Source of the DNA: Petrosia ficiformis
Lineage: Eukaryota > Porifera > Demospongiae > Haplosclerida > Petrosiidae
Assembly (NCBI GenBank): GCA_947044365.1
Contig: OX345636.1
Coordinates: 17,657,115-17,721,114 of the forward strand
DNA length: 64,000 bases
Direction of reading: 5' to 3'
Shown: positions 1 through 12,828 of the stretch, in pieces
Layout of the letters: each line of letters starts with the position of its first letter
How positions within the stretch are numbered: the first letter of the stretch is position 1
Program-made: the position numbers and the translations under genes
Notes under the pieces: generated by a model
Databases searched by the model: none
Told to the model about the DNA's origin: nothing
Seen by the model: the letters and a program-made list of their open reading frames with translations, nothing else

Positions 1-429
1 TCTGGAACTTATAACTGTTGACTCTCAACTCTGTTAGGAATAGCACTAGATTCAGTTATAGCAGGAGAGTCTATTGTCAAATCCCTACAGATGAATTCTA
101 GTTCAATGTAAAATGGGATATCACATTTCCTGAAGTCATTTACATGTCAACACCAGACTGTTGCCCTTCACACTCTATCTTGAATGAGAGTGGTCCTGTA
201 CTCTCACTTTGGAGTGTCTTACAAATTGTGTCTACAAAGAAATGAATGAAACCTCTAACCTCAAGAGAGTCCTTCTTTCTCTATTTTGACATGTTTTTCT
301 TAGTATCAGAAAGAGTACGAGATGCAAATACTATGGTCTTTTCAGACTCATCTGGAAATCTGTGATAACCAACAAATGTCGTATCAATAAGTATGGAACC
401 AAAGCAATGTTCAATCTGCTCATCGTTAA
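1..429. other. Left edge, no gene recognised
   Basis: No open frame or splice-bounded exon could be supported here on either strand. The next ankyrin exon expected for the minus-strand gene that leaves at 1012 was looked for and not found. Part of this stretch may be decayed upstream (gag-side) sequence of the gypsy relic that follows, but nothing in it is diagnostic. Confidence 0.4.
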
Positions 430-891
430 TTCCACTCGAAGTCTACCAAACCACTAACAGTAACAGTGGGGAAGTTGAGGGAGAATCATTAACAATGGAG
501 TTTGATACAGGAGCATCACTCTCTGTGATTTCTTATGAAACCTTTTGATGTCATTTGTCAAACAAGCCATTACAAGGGTTTCAAGCAAGGTGCACACCCT
601 TGATTTTGTAAAGCTAGAACAGTGTTATACTCCATTCATGCTAAGGTAGAAGAGGAACTAGATCATCTGGTACAAGAAGGTATTAATGAACGCATCAGTA
701 TAGTAGTTATTGGATATACCAAATCTGAAGACTATATGGTGATCAACACCCAACGAGGTATTTTCAGATATAACAGGTTACCATTTGGAATTTGTCTGCT
801 CCAGGGATATTCCAGAGAAGCAATGGAGAATATTCTCCATGGTATCCCAACAGATTCAAGATGTAGTATTCAGAACAATGGACTGTTGTAA
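430..891 (+). mobile_element. Degenerate Ty3/gypsy-like retrotransposon pol relic
   Basis: Two pol blocks are visible on the plus strand. Around 495-548 the reading EFDTGASLSVISYETF is a retropepsin-type aspartic protease active site (D-T-G-A-S), followed at once by a stop. The 622-891 frame resembles Ty3/gypsy reverse transcriptase: VEEELDHLVQEGI, then INTQRGIFRYNRLPFGI, then AMENILHGIP. The palm segment normally between the first two blocks is missing, and the YxDD box is absent, so the copy is internally deleted and dead. It lies on the strand opposite the ankyrin gene that leaves the window here. No LTRs are seen. Confidence 0.75.
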
Positions 892-1011
892 TTACATAAT
901 TGTATTGTCTCATATATCATCATGATACACAATTGAAATAGCTAACATAATAATAAACTTCACATTATTACATGATACGTAATATCTATATTAATTTTCA
1001 TAATTACTTAC

Positions 1012-4000
1012 CCAATCCTTTACTTCAGTATCTGCTCCATGACATAACAACACTTTCACAATATCAACATGACCATTGAAAGATGACAAATGTAATGGAG
1101 TCCACTGATTCTGTAGTAAGAGCAATCATTAGATATCTTGCATTTGTGATAACAATTAATTAGTTTTTTAATCTTCATTGGTATTCAGAGTAGAAGCATT
1201 GTTAATATATGAAGCTAGATCTACTTTGTGGTGTCTAATATTAGTTTGCATTGACTAATATGTACATCATTACTTTGAAACACATCTTTATTATTACTAT
1301 TACTATTCACTATAATTATATATATATCACAATATAACAATATTTGATAACATTTTGAAACATGAGCTCAACGATGGATAGTGTTTATGGCTTTAACAAA
1401 GAATTAATGGTAAGCTTCATCTGCTTCTAAAAGCAAATATGTAATGTCAAATAGGATCTATTTTTGTCAATGGTCTCACTGTGTCATAGATACCTATTAC
1501 TATTCTACTATGTCCAGTTTATAATGTTATTCATCAATCTGAAACAATTGATAGTAACAACTTGTTTAATTTCATAGTAAATACATTTTGCTCTGTTAAT
1601 ATCTGCTGACTATTGATATTATTAATTGTTTACATGATTTCAGTAATATAAGGAGCTGAAGTTGAAACTAACAAAATGAAATTCTATAATTTTCATGTCA
1701 TATAAGGAATAATTCACTAGTAGTAAAACAAGTAAGTAGTGGAATGCAATGTATAATAACAAGTATTTATATATAAAACCTGTAAATATATATTAGTGAT
1801 GAGTGATACTAGAAATATTCATTTTGATACAATACTGAGAATCAGTATTGATGGTATTGAGTACAGTAACTATACTGATATTTGATATTACAAATTCTAT
1901 GGTAGTGGTATAAAAGGATGTTTCTGGATGTAACCGACAGCTATATGACATCATTATGATGTAATGCTTTAATAATTTAACACTAGTACTAGTATAGTAG
2001 TGTTAAATTATTAAAGCATTACATCATAATGATGTCATATAGCTGTTGGTTACATCCAGAAACAACCTAAACTATTAAATGGGTGTGGCAGATTAAAATA
2101 GAGGTGCTGTAGACCAGTGTAGTATCACTGGTCAATACTTGGACATTACTCAATACTAGAAATTTCAAACATGATATAAAAGTACTGAGTAATATGGTAT
2201 CATATCATTCGTCAGTAACACATATATCACAAGAGTTGGAATTAGCTCTTACATGTACTATACAAAATATTGTTTTGTGTGGAAATGATAACTTACAAAA
2301 ATACGTTTCTTGTTGGGGTTAGCCCCTTTGTTAAGTATCAATTCTGTTTTAACAATATTTTGATTTTCGACTGCTTTATACAGATCTTTATCCTATATTA
2401 ATACATGAATATAAATACATAAGTATTATCACATAACATAATACTTACTAGTTCATAATGCTTTGGCATTTTTGATGACTGTAAATCTAAAATAAAACAA
2501 ATGATATAGTCTGTTACATGTCATTAAAACTGGAGAACAAACTGATATTGAGTAATAATATAGAAATATACATACTCTACACTAGTATGTAGTAAATAAA
2601 TACATATATTTATCTATGTCTGGTGGTTAGCAACTGTGGATCTTTCAGTAGATGTATGCTCCAGTCACACAGACACAGTTCTCACTCATATTTGACTTCA
2701 TCAAAGACATTAATTTTATTGAGAAGAAATTCACAAAATTGAAAGACAAAGATACAGAGTAAAATCAAAAAAAGCTAGGATGAAAAGATCATAACGAAAA
2801 TCAGTTTCACTTCAAAGAGTTAAGCTGTTTACAGTATCTCTTACTGAAGAGGAGAGAGAGCTAGACAGGATATCAGCTTGTGATATGAGAGATGACAAAG
2901 CTGTGATAAAAGCAAAGGAGAGCTGTTTGAGCAGTCAATGTTTGTAGTTTTCCCACTTTTTCACACACACACACACACAGACAGACACACAGACACACAA
3001 AATGATTATCATACCCTTCCGCCTACGCTTCATGGCAAGGGTAAATGTCAGAAACTTATATATTATACAAAATTCATAAAGATAACAGAAATATGTTGGA
3101 TTATGGTAGGGAGTGCTATCAGAGCATAAAACAGATGAGCTTGTTTCTGATTCAGAGAATAAGAAGCACTTAGAGAAATCAGCAGTAATCTATACTTACA
3201 ATTATAATATATACCACACTTTTTATAGTTGCAGAAACAATACAATTAATCTACATCACAGAAAACAAACAACATTCATAATGTTGTTACAGTACATGTA
3301 AACACTCATTTTATGGAAATACAAAACAATATTATGACGTCATATACCTTCATGAAACCAGGAACGATGTCTGGTCTTATCAGCTGAGCATTTTACATTG
3401 CTTACATTACAGCAGAGCATTTCTTCATGTTCACTAATAAGATGGCAAAGATGGAATGAGGAATTTGTGCATCCTTCTATTTTACATTGAAACCCTTCCT
3501 GTGTAGAAGCCAGAGAATCGGTCCAGCCAAACTTGTGCACAATCGATTCTATACCTTGATGAATCATATGACGGATATTGAAGCAGTTACGAGATGGACC
3601 AAAGTAGCGTATAGTTAACAATTTCACCTGGTCTAGTAAATGTAGAACACCACCAAAATTTCGACACCTCAGGACAACTTTGTTACAATAAATATTATAG
3701 CCCAGCTGAAGTTGAGTTCCAGAAACATGGCCTATTAGAAAGACTACAAGTGATGTAAAGAGACCATTAGGAATCAATTCATCATCCCATGTTAGATATA
3801 GAGGCTCAATAGCACCACTACTATCTTCAAATGGATCGTCGATCATATCTAGAACACATGGAATGAAATATCTTGTGTCGTTTGGGATCTGTGTGATAAT
3901 TAGTAAGCCTTCCATCAGCTTTAAGAAATCATCAGAAGAGAAAACATCCTCCTCGAATTCCATGGTGTCTAGTAACTCTTGTTTGAAGATTCCTTTTGTT

Positions 4001-7000
4001 TTAAGACTCTTAATTGTGGCATCATCATAACGATCATCTCCATATGAAACAGCAATTAACTGAGATAGCATATCAAATAGCACTTGTGGATCAAGAAACA
4101 CCACATGAGATAGAATATTTGAAAAGTGGAGATAAATGGACAGATTATGAAAGTACCCTAAAGCAGCCAATACCTCCTTACGTTGCATACCAGCTGACTT
4201 TCCAATTTCAAGACAATCATCAAGGCTTATCATTCTTCGACCTTTTGTTTTTGATTTTAGCTCTAGCTGGAAGAAAAACCATCGTGCAGGAACTTCAGCT
4301 GTAATGTAAGATCGACCTGTAATACGTCGGATTTTTTTGGCAATCTCTTCTTCATTTTGACCTCTACCCAAAGTGTTAACTGGAAAGATTATATTTTTAT
4401 CTTTTGTGTAATCATGTCTGACATCTTCATAATTCTTAAGCTCGCTACAAAGACGCTCATTCTTTTCATCAAGGCTCTCTTCTAGCTCACTATTTTCTTG
4501 AAGCCTTTGATATTCATCATAGCAAGTACCAATGACTATAAAGTGTGGTCTTCCATGCTTTTCAACTCCTTTAAAGGGAGGACGAAGCTGAGACTGGCAA
4601 CGAAAAAAGCTCTTTGTAAGCTGGATAGTGCTCATCTGTCTTTTCTCACCTTCACCAACTTTTCTACCATGCACTGAATAGAAGAAATTTGCAGCTTCAT
4701 CAAGCTTTTCATCAAGCCTAAAAAGAACCATATTGAGAGAATGATAATGAAGTAGTGCTGGAGCAATATCTAGGAAAGCAGCCTGACCTCCTAAGTCAAC
4801 ACCATACATCATATGAGTGTTATACAACTCATCAGATTTCTGTACTTTAGTAATCAATTGAAGAAACTCTTTATTTAGAGTAGAAGGATTAGTGGATTCT
4901 GGAGACTTCTTCTTTGGTATCACTTGTGATGTGATGAATGGCTTCTCTTTAGACTCTTGTACTCCAGACACTGATTGTAGCTGTTCTTTATCTGGAAAAT
5001 GGTCAGGAGGCAGAGAATCGTGAGGTTTCTTCTTTGGTATCACTTGTGATGTGAGTAATGGCTTCTCTTTGGACTCTCGTACTCCAGACATTGATTGTAG
5101 CTGTTCTTTATCTGGAGAATCGTCGGAAGGCAGAGAATTGTAAGGTTTCTCCTTTGGTATCACTTGTGATGTCAGTAATGGCTTCTCTTTAGACTCTTGT
5201 ACTCCAAGCATTAATTGTAGCTGTTCTTTATCTGGAGAATGGTTGGAAGGCAGAGAATCGTGAGGTTTCTTTTTTGGTATCACTATTGATGTCAGTAATG
5301 GCTTCTCTTTGGACTCTTCTACTCCAGACATTGATTGTAGCTGTTCTTTATCTGGAGAATGGTCAGGAGGCAGAGAAGTGTGAGGCTTCTTCTTTGGTAT
5401 CATTTGTGATGTGAATAGTCGCTTCTCATTGGACTCTTGCACTTCAGTAGTGGGCTGTAGCTGTTCTTTATCCAAAGAAGAAAGAAACTTCTTTGGTGTC
5501 ATTGGTGATGTAAGCGGTGTCTGTTCAACAGATTCTATTTTTTCTTGTGAGGTGTACTTCACTTGATCTTCATTGGATTCTTGTAATTCTGGAGGTTCAG
5601 TTTCATCACTTTGAGTTCTAACACAGTACTTTATGGCCTGAAAGAATTTGATTTTCATGGTCTCGAAATCTGCTGATGTCCAAAAGCAGCTTTCATCAGA
5701 CAAGATAACATGATCTTCATCTTCAGTGACTCTGCTATCAACATTATCCATGCTTTCACCTTTGTCATAATCATCTTCACGTTCCTCTTTACTAACTAAA
5801 TGTACCTCAGGAGCTTTAGCAATGGGTGTGCTATGATGTTCAGTGACTATTTTCTTTCTCAATAACAGATTTAATAAGGATGTCTTGCCAACTCCTGAGG
5901 CACCAAAAAGTGCAAAGCTCGTCCACTTCACACTAACAAATCCTTTCTTTTGAGCATTCTCCAGTATTTGTGAAAGCTCTGTATAGTAAAATATAAGGTT
6001 ATAAGTGTCTATTTTTAAAATAGAATAATAATATAATCTTGGGCAAAATATGAACAAACATCAGCTCATGTTAAAGTATTAGATTATAATACAAAACTAC
6101 AAATATTGTTAATAATAGTTGATTAATCTACTAGAAGAGATAACTATTATATTGAATGTAGTGTCATTACGTGCAGGAAATCTAACAAAATTGACTATTT
6201 CATTTATATAATTATTATCACCTTGTGGAGTAGGTTCAGTCTCTATTGCTCCCTTTATATGTGGTGCAATCTAAGAAACAAAAATTAAATTATAATTGTG
6301 TCCACTAACATCAAAATACAAACATACCATATCCTGTATGTTAGAATATACAAAACGATTTTCAATATCTCTGAGACTCAATACTTTGCAGATTTTTAAA
6401 TCTGCGAGGCAATTCAGCTGTTCCCTTGTCAACTCAAACCTGTTGAGGTAATCTTCAGCACAGTAACAGAATACTAAGAGGAGACTACCTGGGAGAGCAG
6501 CAAGTAGAGGGACTGATAATTTGTTACATTCTAACACATTACAGAGGAAGTCATGCAGACTGGAAATGTTCGAGAGCTTCATATTAAAATAGTTTGTTTC
6601 ATCCACTTCCATAAGAAAAATATTGTCACTCTCCACATTAAATAAGATTCCTGGAAACTCCTTCAAATGATGACGATTACAATAATTGTGAAAAAGATAA
6701 ACATATTCGATCCACTTTTTCTCTAGGTCAGGATATAAACAATTCAGAAATACTTTTGAAATAACAGCTATTGGCTTGAAATTAAACCAAGACACACATA
6801 TACTCTTGAAATAATGATTCAAATCATCAACGCCTGTGATATCTTGTGGTACAGGAAGCCCTAGCTTATTTTGCAATAACCCGACTACGTCATCGATCAC
6901 TAGCGGTAACCGTCTCTGTTGACCATGCCAATATCCATTGATTTCCCGGTAAAGATTCTCCATTGTTAACAAATAACAAGTGCTAAACACCTCTAAGACT

Positions 7001-10000
7001 TCTTCAGTTTGTGCTAGTAGTGTAATATCGACATCAAAATTTGGTTTCAATAGAGTAGACAATCTCGGAGAATCTCACTGTAGTAGAATGAACTTTGGGT
7101 TGTATCGTTTTCTCATTTGCAAATACTCCCTTTCCTGTCTCCAGTCATGTTTGTCTTTTTCTTTTTCTTCAGTGCTAATACCTACAGAACAAACAGGAGG
7201 AAAGCAAACATTCACATTAACTCAGTAAAGGTCATTCGTCAGATCCATGCTAGTGAATTGCCACAGGCAAAGTTTTTCAATGAAGTACAAACAGCTAATT
7301 TTCCTTAACAAAGAAAGAAGCAGTGGTGTAGTCACACCTGAGCACACATGGGCCTATGGTTGATGTGTATGGCCTCTTGATTAATTGACTTTCAAGAGCA
7401 TGTAAGTACCCTAAACATTTCACAATCAAGCATGTGTTGCATGCCCATAAGTAACTAGCTATTCCTCTCGTCCAATACATTTTGAAACCTGGCTACACCA
7501 CAGGAACCCAAACTACATACATGTACTTATAGTTTTGTATATAAATATGATATTGGGTTGCTTTCAGGACACAAAAATGTGAATAAATATGATGTTTTGC
7601 AATATTATCACCTTGTTCTTCTATAGAGACACTTTGGCATAATTGCTTCTCTTTCATATATTCTTGTTGGTTTAACTTCATGGAAAGAAAATTTAATCAT
7701 AATAATCAAGTGTGTGACTTTGGGAGCATTAGCCACAGGGCAACCCTTATGATTGCTTTCCCACGTGTTCAAACTAAGTTTGTGTCACAGTATATGTACA
7801 TTCTGGGGGGTTGGTCAATTAATGGGCATGGTGCTATATTAAATGTTATGTACCATAATCTATAGCACCAAAGAGAGTGTTATACCCTATAGTAGAATAC
7901 AGTTTAGTGGGGACAGAAGTTTACTATTATTTGCAGTTAAGTTGGAATCGTGAGTTTTTTTTTACACAATGTCAATTTTATCACAGAATGCACACAACGA
8001 AATGATAACTTTTATTGATCCTAATAAAATTAATTTGAAATAAACAGCGTCTATTGTCATTTTTAAACCCTATGGAAAGCAATCATAAGAATAACCCTGT
8101 GGCCCATAAAAAAAAAACTACAAAACCAGAAGCAGAGTCATTGTCAAATGCCTTACAGAGCAAGAGACATAATAAGTGACTCTTTTATTGCTTATTAGTT
8201 ATATACATGAGAACTACTGTGTCAAAACACTGTGTTATAATCCTAATTTTTTCATAAAATTATTATTCAATAACTACATGAGCACTAAAATCTCTAACCT
8301 TGTCTTCTGTTTCTCTTTTGATGATTATAAATCCTCCAATGGTAACAGAAAGTACTTTCTCATTTCTCAAATCCTCTTCGTTATCCTTTACTAGTCTTAT
8401 CAGCTCTTTGTGAAGATGAAGGGGAGCATAGCAAATCACAATAATGGAGCTCCCATCATTCACCACCTTCACCATTACATGTCTAGCACTGTCATGAAAA
8501 GCTTTCCTGAGCAAACTTTGTATATCACTCAGTGTCGTCTTATCTCCTTCCCATTCTAAAACAAACTTTACTTCCTCTGATTTCAGAAGACTTTTATGTG
8601 AATGCTTCATAAAATCCTGACCATATATATGATGCGTTTGGATTGTTTCACAGAACTCATCAATTGATTTGTTGAATTCCTTGATGAGATTGATTGCATC
8701 TTGTAAGTTAAACTCTTTGGCAATAGCTTCAAGGCGTTTTGTGTTCGTTAAAGATGTGCTATCACCAACAATTCTCATTGCATCGTAAAGTGACTCTGCA
8801 GCTTCAACATCCTTTCTTAACTCCCGGTAAAGACTCAGAAAATATTTCAAGTCATCTAAACAGACTGGTTTGTTTTTAAGAATCTTAGTCACTTTACTGA
8901 TGAGTATACAAAGTTCTCCCCTTTTTTCTTCAAACTCAGGCTGATACTTCTCAGATATTTTGTAACGAGCTACACTATTGTCATGCTATAAATGTGGTAA
9001 AGACATAGTAATAAGTTACAAAATATCAATTTCTTATAACAATATTCCATTATCACAGCCTTTTAATCTCTTATTACAAAACTGAACTTGTATATATAGC
9101 TGAGAGAGGTGGAATTACTTATTGATATATATCTCAACTAGTACATGCAGTTTCCTCAGTACTACAATATAGTTCACTATATAGTACTGTACTTTGCCTT
9201 TGGCTTCAATTTTATTCGTAAGTGACTTGTTGTTTCATACAGATATCTAATAATCTTGCTAACATATTCTATTAGTATAATTATTATTGTGAATTACATT
9301 TGTTAATTTAATATATAAAACATTACCAATTTGGGTTCTTTGGAGGGAAGAGAAGGAAGTATTTCAACTGGTGTATGTAACACACCTATAAGAAATAAAA
9401 TGAGCTTCATTCTTTATCATAATATAAATTATTTGTGATAATTATTAGGACTGGAAAAAAGAACTGGATATTGAGGATATTCGTCCATTTGCTTAGTATC
9501 TGGATCAATTGTAACAAGAATGAATACTGCATGTTGTCATAAGATATAACTATGAGTTTGTTCTCAAATATCACATGTACTATTACACAAGAAGAATATA
9601 GGCAGAATTATGCCTGAGTGAATCCAATCCTGCTATACAGTGATAAAAATATACATTATTCTACAGAATGGATGATCTATGATGAGCATTTATAGAGCTT
9701 CGAGTATGAAGAGGTTAAAGTGTCTATAATGTAACATAAATGTTCTTATTAATTTTGCCTACTCACAGGATATTTGCACCCTAAAAGACAATGCAACATG
9801 TCAAATATCATGTCAAATAATCTTATTGAATGATTGCTGTTGGTTTGTTCAGACATTATCTTTCAAATACATTTTCCCACAAGACTCTTAAATTTGTATA
9901 AAATTAACATCATGTGAAAATGACACATTTAAGCACAGTGGCCACTGAGTTTTGATGTGCACATGGATAGCACAGAATCCTCATAAGCATATATGCACAG

Positions 10001-12756
10001 GCTCTATTAATACAAAGAATATCATGAAGATGAACTCGATGGCCATCCAGTATTTTCATGATCAGTGATGTGCATCATGTGGCTGATATTCCGCACTGCC
10101 AAAACCAGTTTTAGGATTTACTTAGACATACCTAAATACACATGGCATACACCTGTAGTCTGTGACATCTGAAGTATTGAGACATGTAAATTTAGATATC
10201 GTAGGACACATCTCAGGTGGTCCCAGGTGAGGGGATGCTACGGAATCTACAACACTAAGTTTTCTGTGATAATTAAGTAGTCCCTAGTGACGAAAGCTCA
10301 CTGACCCTAAAACATGATATACATTGACTATATAGTACATGTCATAACAAAGCATACATTGTGAATTATTATCATTCCCATTCTAGTTCCTGTTAAAACA
10401 ACAGATGCTACTTATACACATTCCAGAGTAATTAGTATGTACATCAATTTGTACTTGTAATAACAAATATAATCTTAAATTAGCTACTAGGACATTCTTT
10501 ATTATGACATGTACTTTACATACTAGTCAATATAGATCAATATCAAATGAAATAAATTACTATTTGTAAGCATTTCCTAGCAAGAACAAATCACTAATTG
10601 ATTGATATAATCTCAGGATCATAATTATTATTAATATCATACTAACCAAATGAGGATTAAAATAAACCTATTAATTTTTACAGTGCAGGTAGTGCCATGT
10701 GTGGATAACCCATTGATACACATTAGTCTGGAATACTTATATCAGTGTCTGAATTGAGTATCCTTAGATCTCCAGAAATTTTCATATATAGTCTGAAGTA
10801 TTCCACAAAACTACATTTATTGTCGCTTGTTCATGTGTTTAGGTATTCATGCATATCTTGATAACAAAAAATAAAGTCTGCTCATAAATTTCTGTATTAA
10901 CATTTTGAAATTGGAATAATATTATTATTAATAATATTGCAAAGTCATTTGTGATGCAGTTATGTCTGCACCACTGATCTACATGTACTATGATTTTTAA
11001 AGTGTACGCAATATTCTATGCTACGTTTGTTAGTGTATGTCATACAGGATTGTTTCTTGAAATCTGGACCATGCATATGACATGTACAGTGGACTCAAAA
11101 TTGAGGTCAGTTATTGCACTGTAAGAAATAATAGGTTATTTTTTATAGTATTATTTTAAATGCTTGCTATTCTGCCATTATATATTGATTGCTTGGAAAA
11201 GTGTAGCTACAAGCATAGGTGATGAAACCAGGTGGGGCCACAGCCCCCGGCCACATTTTTCACAAAATTAAATTTCTCCAAAGTCCGAGTTGTAGGCTAA
11301 TGCTACTATTTGACACAGTTTATCATAAATAATTAATCATTTAATTGATCATGCCCCTCATGAAAATTAATTAGTTGGAAAACGTTTTGCCGTCACACTT
11401 AAACTAGCCCCCTTCAAGTACATGTCATAATAAAGAATGGCTGCGGTAGCAAAAACAATACAATGCACTTCAACCATATAGTATGTAAATGCCATAATAA
11501 GGAAATATTATTATTAGTACAAATTCATGTTTGCACTATTTAACTTGAAATGAGTAAGTAACATATGTTGTTTTGATTATAATACTACACCACAGGTCAC
11601 ATACCATGCTATACATAATTCTATTAACATTCTTAATACTATACTCTATTATGACATGTACTTTATATACTAGCTATAATATACTCAATATAGATCAAGA
11701 TCAAATGAAACTAGTACTTGTGCATATTACCTATGGCTCCAAGCTTTCCAGGGGTTCAACACCTTGCTCCTCTTCCACTGATGCAATCAACAAGGAAGTT
11801 ATATGAAAATGACTAGTTGATGTAAACTTCCATTACTATAACCACATTATTATCCTACAATCACTGGATTCTACTTACTTTAACTACATGGGATGTCCTA
11901 GAAATCCTGAGATGTATCGTAGAATCAGTGGATCCTCTCACATGGGTATCCTAGGATACAGGATTAATGGGTCCCCCTAACTTGGGACTACCTAGAATGT
12001 CTTAGATACCACAAGACACTTAGTATTCCCAGATCAGTGAGTTCCCTCACAGGGAATTCAGGGATATTTATCAATCAGGATGTCCTAGGTATTCCCTCAC
12101 TTGGAATGTCCTAGGTATCCTAGAATTCCTAGCTTTTAGATCACAACTGCAGATCACAATTAGATCAATTTTTAGAGTCTATAATTATTATCTTATTCTT
12201 AGGATCTATCTCTTCAACACTACATTATTACATGGCACTAAGAGTTTGTTGTTATTTGTTAGTCATAATAATAGTAAGTTTGGTAAATATGAGGTTCGTG
12301 AAAGCCCTTTTAAAATATCTCAGGAAGTCAAGATTAATACATTAGTACATGCATTTACAAATAGAATCTACCTGTAGGCATGATGTGGAATCCCTTGTCA
12401 GCAGCAATCCTCTCAGCAGTACTACGATCAACACTAGCAATAGCATCACACAGACGGCTCCAGGTCGGTAGAGGTTGTTGTGGGTTTTCCCTCTTCAACC
12501 ATGTTTCAATCATAGCTGACATACATCTAGTAACATCATTACTGTTATTTCTTCCTATAATATTAATGGTGTGTTTGGTGATACCAAGAATACATCCAAT
12601 ATCCTCCCAGTAAGCACTGAACTGTTTGGTTGTCTGATATACCTCATTAAAATCACTTTGAATGTCTGTTATAATATTATATAAATAATGAGACTAAACA
12701 TATTACATGTATATCAATTAATACTCACGAAGAACATGATCTTCAGATGATGACAT
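1012..12756 (-). CDS. Death domain-ROC/COR-like GTPase-ankyrin protein (3' end outside window)
   Basis: Eleven exons with matching phases: 12756-12729, 12665-12372, 9385-9327, 8985-8299, 7675-7612, 7181-6328, 6270-6222, 5978-3348, 2486-2449, 2392-2297, 1110-1012, then a GTAAGT donor; 1633 codons so far. Residues 10-107 form a death domain (W-x-D-I-G-x-x-L-G, then MIETWLKRE and PTWSRLCDAI). Residues 127-356 and 378-662 match middle domains I recall from sponge death-domain proteins. From 679 comes a GTPase: P-loop GASGVGKTS (704-712), switch-type DLGGQ (about 1071), and GTCYDEY in the G4 position with the T-x-x-D spacing of Roc domains. About 1288 is a COR-like stretch (LGYFHNLSIYLHF, VVFLDPQVLFDML). 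A 200-residue repeat array is inserted between G1 and G3. The last two exons each encode one ankyrin repeat (TPLHLSSFNGHVDIVKVLL). Likely an intracellular signalling adaptor GTPase; the role is inferred. One in-frame TGA (7077-7075) interrupts exon 6 unless an alternative intron is used. Confidence 0.82.
1920..2063. repeat. 144-bp near-perfect fold-back repeat in an ankyrin-gene intron
   Basis: Arms of about 66 bp beginning GTTTCTGGATGTAACC pair with the mirror arm ending in TACATCCAGAAAC, separated by a loop of roughly 12 bp. Only a few mismatches are seen by eye. It lies in the intron between the last two ankyrin exons and is probably a small fold-back MITE. The flanking stretch (about 1795-2215) has weak hAT-like outer ends, so it may be nested in an older element. 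Confidence 0.8.
2936..3060 (-). repeat. CA-rich tract plus GC-rich interspersed module
   Basis: A (CA)n/(CAGA)n tract is followed by a GC-rich block (CCTTCCGCCTACGCTTCATG) ending in GGGTAAATG. The same block with a (GT)n tail recurs at 29041-29115, and its GC-rich core at 12798-12828 and 26534-26565. This fits a short interspersed repeat with a simple-sequence tail, here in the intron 3' of the large GTPase exon. Confidence 0.6.
4873..5472 (-). repeat. Five in-frame 120-bp coding tandem repeats (40 residues each)
   Basis: The minus strand encodes five consecutive 40-residue units, each starting DKEQLQ and containing ESKEKPLLTSQVIPKKKP or close variants, then a Pro/Ser/Asp-rich end. The 120-bp period is exact: the block CTGTTCTTTATC recurs at 4981, 5101, 5221, 5341 and 5461. 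The array sits inside the GTPase domain, between the P-loop and the DLGGQ motif, so it is probably a disordered loop. It makes this exon prone to length variation; assembly collapse or expansion is possible. Confidence 0.93.
7728..8110. mobile_element. Small TIR element, family A (intron of the GTPase gene)
   Basis: Left end reads GCCACAGGG...CTTATGATTGCTTTCC and the right end is its inverse, GGAAAGCAATCATAAG...CCCTGTGGCCCATAA. The same terminal block (GGAAAGCAATYATAGGGATG then GGCCC...GGGCCATAA) recurs through the window and defines family A. This copy is about 380 bp, between exons 4 and 5 of the death-domain gene, with no coding capacity. Confidence 0.6.
9387..12370. other. Long intron of the death-domain gene, no second gene seen
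   Basis: This roughly 3-kb interval separates the death-domain exon from the next small exon. I see no coding exon. At about 11870-12140 there is a degenerate tandem array with recurring pieces such as GGATGTCCTAGGTATYCC. The rest is AT-rich, with scattered short direct repeats. Confidence 0.5.
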
Positions 12757-12797
12757 TTTCGCTGTTGTGAAGTTGGCGAGTTGTTCACAGATTCTTG

Positions 12798-12828
12798 TTA
12801 CCCTCGCCGCGAAGCGTAGGCGGAAAGG
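12798..12828 (+). repeat. GC-rich repeat module just upstream of the death-domain gene start
   Basis: TTACCCTCGCCGCGAAGCGT followed by AGGCGGAAAGG, 42 bp upstream of the minus-strand ATG at 12756. It matches modules at 2936-3060, 26534-26565 and 29041-29115. By position it falls in the promoter or 5' leader of the gene, so it may supply core promoter sequence; that is inference. Confidence 0.5.

Noticed and set aside
4014..4304. Plus-strand open frame over the GTPase exon
   Set aside because: It is antisense to a phase-verified exon with clear COR-like motifs and has no splice or motif support.
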